Source of the DNA: Gnetum montanum
Taxonomy: Eukaryota > Streptophyta > Gnetopsida > Gnetales > Gnetaceae
Direction of reading: 5' to 3'
Assembly (NCBI GenBank): GCA_015680685.1
Contig: MNCI01002748.1
Coordinates: 5,854-67,853 of the forward strand
DNA: 62,000 bases
Position numbers and translations under genes: made by a program. Under the pieces are notes generated by a model that was not told the DNA's origin, did not search any database, and saw only the letters and a list, made by a program, of their open reading frames with translations. This document shows, in pieces, positions 58,331-62,000 of this stretch. Each line of letters begins with the position of its first letter. Positions within the stretch are counted from its first letter, which is position 1.

Positions 58331-59279
58331 TTTACATACAATAATACTTTCTTCTTCTTTAAGCTTTGTCTCCTAAATGCACATTATATTAGAATTTTCA
58401 GAACACCAGCAATGTCGAATAGTGTCCTAATGTGAAAGGTTGTTTCCCAATAGCTTCAAAACACATACGTGTACTATGTGGAGGCTGCTTGTAATTAACT
58501 CTCAGCCAAGTACTTTGGCCAATATTTACTGGTCATAGCTTACCCAATGGGTGAGGTATCAATGGTGTAGGTGCTACCTTTGCTATTGGAATTGGAAAAT
58601 CATCCCACTCTCTCTCTGATCCAAAACATGTTTGAATGTCTCAAATTGGGGTTGGATCCTTTGCATAATACTCCTCATCATTCATCTGGTGAGGCTTGGG
58701 AATCGATCTCTTAGCCCTCTTCTTCTTTGGCTGCAAGTGCAAGACATGAGGACCATGCCACTTTGCTTATAAAGCGACCATTCCTTTGACAGTTCTTGGT
58801 TTAACATTGAAAATTCCATAGATGATTGGACAACCTCCAAAACGGCAAGTAACCCAGCTACACAAAACATTCTTCACTTCCTTAGCTATAAATAGCTGAT
58901 CTGACTATCCAACCACAGAATTGTGAATGTGCATTGTAGATCTGCATTAATGTCTTCTCCAAAAAGATCCGCATCAAGAGTTTGGTTGTAGAGCCTTCAG
59001 ATATGGCACACATATTACAACCCTGGATGAAAGACTAAACCCCTCAATGAAGGACCAAACTCTCACCTGCAAACCCATTCTGATCTCCTCTGCATTGATA
59101 TTATGTTAGTTACTAAAGCTGGCTGTTCTGCAATATAGGTATACCCCAAAATATATAACTCAGTATTGCCCACCAGAATTGAACCCATGACTTGGAGCTT
59201 CCAAATGAAGATTCTGAACAATATTTTTAATATACCATATAATAGTATATAGTCATTCTTAATATACTTTTTCTTGTGG
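58331..59279. other. Intron 5, part without recognised feature
   Basis: AT-rich; short frames only. A 62-codon minus-strand frame at 58682-58870 could belong to the LINE remnant but shows no motif. Confidence 0.4.
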
Positions 59280-59339
59280 CCCAAACTTCAGGAGAAGCAA
59301 TAGAACTTAAGATATTTGGTTTCTGATTTTGAGGCAGAA
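59280..59339 (+). pseudogene. Ghost exon: dead copy of the 60-nt repeat exon
   Basis: CCCAAACTTCAGGAG starts 60 nt that translate as PKLQEKQ, a TAG stop, then NLRYLVSDFEAE. Repeat positions 3, 10, 14 and 17 are still hydrophobic (L, L, V, F), and the TCTGAT and GAG codons align with exon 4 and its siblings. The acceptor side reads TTTTTCTTGTGG instead of ...GCAG, and the donor side reads GAAAGTTCAGG, so both splice sites are lost. It lies 243 bp before exon 6, at a spacing like that between exons 6 and 7. Confidence 0.7.
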
Positions 59340-59582
59340 AGTTCAGGAATATTAGTAAGGCATTTGTAATGGACAGAGTTCCATTATTTATAACGATAAG
59401 GGTTTGTAGGCTTCTAGGAAAGCCTACATCGTTGTTTGTCTACTCTGATGTTTCTGATAAACGTGCTGTAAGAATACACTTATGTATAGAATTGTTAGAA
59501 ACCCATGAATCTAGTCGTATTACTATGACTTTGTTATTTGAGGATATTGAAAGTTGATTGTTAAAATTGCCTTCTGCTGCAG

Positions 59583-59642
59583 CCCAACCTTGAAGAGGAA
59601 GTTAGAGAACTCAGAAATAAAATTACCCAGCTTGAGATGCAG
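59583..59642 (+). CDS. Exon 6: 20-residue helical repeat
   Basis: Acceptor TGCTGCAG|CCC, donor CAG|GTACAA. It starts PNLEEEVREL and ends NKITQLEMQ. Hydrophobic positions 3, 7, 10, 14 and 17 are L, V, L, I, L. Identity to exon 7 is 46 of 60 nucleotides by my count. Confidence 0.87.
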
Positions 59643-59908
59643 GTACAAGAATTAACACATATTGTAGTGGGCGATATTCCATATTTTTTTTTGCAATGCT
59701 GTTCTTTATTACAATGGACATTCATTTGAAAGTCTCTGCCACATTGTATTTCTGGCATCTGCTTTGTGATTTTTAGCACATATTATGTTTTATACAATGA
59801 CAGAATTGCAGAGTGTTAGAAAGCCTGAACTAGAAATTTATAGGAAATGATTAGTTTGAGGATGGTTAGGATACTGATTATTAATTCTGAACTTGGTTTC
59901 TTTCGCAG

Positions 59909-59968
59909 CCCAACCTTCAAGAGGAAGTCAAAGAGCTTAGAAATAAGAATTTTTTGCTTGAGGTGAAG
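59909..59968 (+). CDS. Exon 7: 20-residue helical repeat
   Basis: Acceptor TTTCGCAG|CCC, donor AAG|GTAAAA; preceding intron 266 bp. It starts PNLQEEVKEL and ends NKNFLLEVK. Position 14, hydrophobic in the other copies, is Asn here. Confidence 0.87.
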
Positions 59969-60282
59969 GTAAAATGTTACAAATTTATTTGCCATGAAAA
60001 TATAAATGTTAATCTAGTAAAAGAATAATAAAAATAGAGGATCTGCTCTTTCTTTTAATATCAGTTTTAATAGAGTTCTGTATATCTTACCATAGCTAAC
60101 AGAAATCAGCTAGGGCTATCTGTCATATGATAATTTGTTTTATTCATTATGTTTTTGTTCCAGGGGATCGACTCTTACAGCATTACAGTTTATAATTACT
60201 TTCTGTAAATGTATTTAGTTATAATAAAGTTTCCCTGTGCTAATTCTTCTTTCTCTAATTTTAATTCTTATTTTTCTTTTAG

Positions 60283-60345
60283 ATTAATCTTAAAGAGGAG
60301 GAAACAAAAGAGCTGAGAGACGTTATTTCTCGTCTTCCAAAAGCG
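60283..60345 (+). CDS. Exon 8: 21-residue variant repeat
   Basis: Acceptor TCTTTTAG|ATT, donor GCG|GTACTT; preceding intron 314 bp. It starts INLKEEETKEL and ends VISRLPKA. One extra codon after position 5 shifts the later hydrophobic residues by one (L11, I15, L18). A Pro near the end may terminate the helix. Confidence 0.82.
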
Positions 60346-60750
60346 GTACTTGAATTTCTAACATTCACAAGTAACATCAATCAAAGGAAATTGAAAAATA
60401 AATTTTAAATGTATTGTATTTTTGTGTTATCAAAGTTTCAATTTGTTTGTTCAATGTTGGAGATCAATTCTAGCTTGTCTGACTGATTAGTGAAGGGGAT
60501 GTTTGCCATTCTTTTTTTGATGCTTACAATTCAAGATTCTAACTAAACAAGGTTGGAAACGCGGGGAGGAATCAGTGAGGCATAACTTGTTTTGTAGGAC
60601 TACTGTCTTGCATCCCACAAGTCACATCTTTAGTTTCAACAGTTTACAGTGAGATGTAAATAGTGTCTGAAGTAGAAAATGCAGAAATTGAAGTTTTTCC
60701 AATAAATTGAATGGGCCTTCTTAGAGAAATAATAAACATTCTTTAATTTC
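60346..60750 (+). other. Intron 8, first part, no feature
   Basis: AT-rich; no repeat exon found. Confidence 0.45.
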
Positions 60751-61860
60751 TTTTTGAAAAAGTTCAGGAAGTATATTAATATAAAAATAACTGTACCAAA
60801 AATGGTCTGAAGGCCCTACACACCTGATTTTAGCCAACCACCCTCACAAGCAAAATCGGGTGAAGTCAACCCCCACCAACAACATCATGCTGGCTTGAAA
60901 AAGATGACAAAACCTCAAAAGGATGAAATAGGAAACAAAAAGCCAGAACTAGCACAACCAAACATGAAGTCAAAACATAGCAAACCGGCCACACAACCAA
61001 AGAGCATCACCCTTATAAACAGGTGGGAAGGCCAGAGCACTCAAAGTATGCCCTCTCCTCCTCATGGATAATATCTAGCGTATTCCTATGACATTCTGAA
61101 TCCACAAAATGAGCTACCTCCTAGAAATTTTTGAACTCCTCGGCTTTCCTCCGGCATTCCTCCTCCATGCCCTTACCATCCAAATGCAAATCTTTGCTGC
61201 TATGCTTGATGTGGTGCCGGAGTGCATGCCACGAAGTGCTACGCCCTATGTTCATAATAATGCAAGGGCACTGTCCCTGCCTTAGCCAAGCCTTGGCCTT
61301 TAGCACATGAGCTTGATCCAACCATTGTTCGATCATGGCTGCCTCCTGTTCCTCCTGCGCACATCTATCTTGATCTTCCTTTTCCTGGAGCTCTTGTAGG
61401 CGCACCTCCTCTTGGATTTGTGCCCATAGACCCTCCCACAGCTCCCTCTCTAGGGCTTCCCTAGCAGCCACCTTTGCCAAATCCCTCCTTCACTGCTCCT
61501 CTAGGTCCTGTTCCTATCACAGGTGCTCGACCTCTTCTTGTTGATGCAGAAAATCGATCTTGCGCTTAGCCAACATTGCCTGCCACCACTCCCGCTCCTC
61601 TGATCTGGCCTGCCTAACTGTCGCCTCCACCCCTTTGTTGAAAAAAGACCTTCGTGCATGCTGCCTCTTCCAATTGGCACCAAATTGCAGCCTCATGCTC
61701 ATCCCATCTTTTCTGCCAAAAAGCCCTTTCCTCTTGGCATGCCTGCAGTGCCGCTGCCTCAATCTCCCCCACTATCCTAGCATCCTGGCTTAGAATGGCA
61801 ATAGAGCCCAAACCTCCTGGCACACCATCAGAACCACCTCTCCCAGCTGAAACTTTCTAA
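60751..61860 (-). pseudogene. LINE-related coiled-coil ORF with 3' tail
   Basis: The minus strand reads EAAALQACQEERAFWQKRW and EHEAAIWCQLEEAAC (61614-61823). A frameshift leads to VRQARSEEREWWQAMLAKRK (61517-61762). The longest piece (61121-61480, 119 codons) has AAREALERELWEGLWAQIQE. The Trp/Glu/Ala/Gln-rich composition matches the coiled-coil ORF at 57905-58300. Below 61120 the sequence becomes GT-rich and ends GGGCCTTCAGACCATTTTTG then GTACAGTTATTTTTATATTA, similar in style to plant LINE 3' UTRs. No endonuclease or RT lies between ORF and tail, so this may be an internally deleted or non-autonomous copy. Confidence 0.5.
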
Positions 61861-61992
61861 CTATAACATGTTCTTTTCAGTCAAAATCATCATTTGTTTT
61901 GAATGGATGGGTACTTTGTATTCCATATAATAACATAATACAAAATACAAATACTAGAGGGTCTTCTCTGGCCTCTGTTTCCTTTCATATAT

Positions 61993-62000
61993 AGGAAGAA
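61993..62000 (+). other. Possible next splice acceptor at window edge
   Basis: A pyrimidine-rich stretch (CTCTGTTTCCTTTCATATATAG) ends in AG at 61993-61994, followed by GAAGAA. It could be the acceptor of the next exon, but only six bases follow, so this cannot be tested here. Confidence 0.2.

Larger units (their letters stand above)
45665..60345 (+). other. Host gene with array of 60-nt coiled-coil exons, 5' part
   Basis: Eight exons are inferred from open frames plus GT-AG borders: 45665-45865, 48458-48517, 48709-48768, 55339-55398, 56255-56314, 59583-59642, 59909-59968 and 60283-60345. Every intron is phase 0, and together the exons give a 208-residue partial protein without a stop. Exons 2-8 each encode one copy of the same helical repeat. 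The gene continues beyond the window; no terminal exon or polyadenylation signal is visible. I do not recognise the family. The repeats predict an elongated, charged, oligomeric or scaffold-like intracellular protein; no signal peptide is present. The large introns are filled by a copia element and LINE pieces. Confidence 0.75.

Noticed and set aside
58055-58435. Plus-strand frame of 126 codons rich in Pro, Leu and Ser
   Set aside because: Antisense of the Glu/Trp-rich coiled-coil ORF of the LINE remnant; the composition is the complement of that ORF.

Overview
This window looks like nuclear DNA of a large, repeat-rich plant genome. I infer a seed plant, possibly a gymnosperm; nothing in the sequence fixes the species. 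About three quarters of it is nested, decayed retrotransposon DNA. The rest is the 5' part of one host gene with long introns. No rRNA, tRNA, CRISPR or bacterial-type operon is visible.

Bases 1-45190 are a transposon graveyard. Positions 1-271 are the end of an Athila-type LTR (element E, plus strand), inserted in the gag region of a second Ty3-type element (D, minus; LTR about 2149-2823, initiator-Met primer site). Positions 4630-7203 and 20475-20950 are the two halves of an old Tat-like Ty3 pol (C, minus). C is split by a 13.3-kb Athila-like element (A, minus, 7204-20474) with an exact 5-bp target duplication, AAGAT. A second Athila-like element (B, minus, 29180-42463) has the same layout. 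A and B share TGATGA...TCATCA LTR ends, a tRNA-Asp-type primer site, gag-protease-RT-RNase H-integrase, a roughly 2-kb spacer, and a roughly 940-codon third ORF where Athila relatives carry an env-like gene. Between A and B lie a diverged array of about 153-bp repeats (21.3-22.4 kb) and a broken, intron-containing plus-strand gene (25.0-27.5 kb). A LINE remnant (42.96-45.19 kb, minus) follows B.

From 45665 to beyond the right edge runs a plus-strand host gene. Its first exon encodes 67 residues with a lysine-rich start. Then come six exons of exactly 60 nt and one of 63 nt, all phase 0. Each encodes one copy of a 20-residue amphipathic, acidic/basic helical repeat (consensus near PNLQEEVxEL-RNKIxxLExK). 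A dead copy of the same exon, with a stop codon and both splice sites lost, lies at 59280-59339. The introns hold a complete Ty1/copia element with 5-bp target duplications (49438-54602) and two LINE-related remnants. I do not recognise the gene family.

The points I find most worth follow-up are: the 60-nt exon array and its ghost exon; the spacer shared by A and B, with an LTR-like promoter motif, a conserved inverted repeat and a duplicated module before ORF3; and a 20-bp-periodic palindrome array upstream of the TATA box in the LTR of D. Reading frames of decayed elements were followed by eye across stops and frameshifts, so their limits are approximate.
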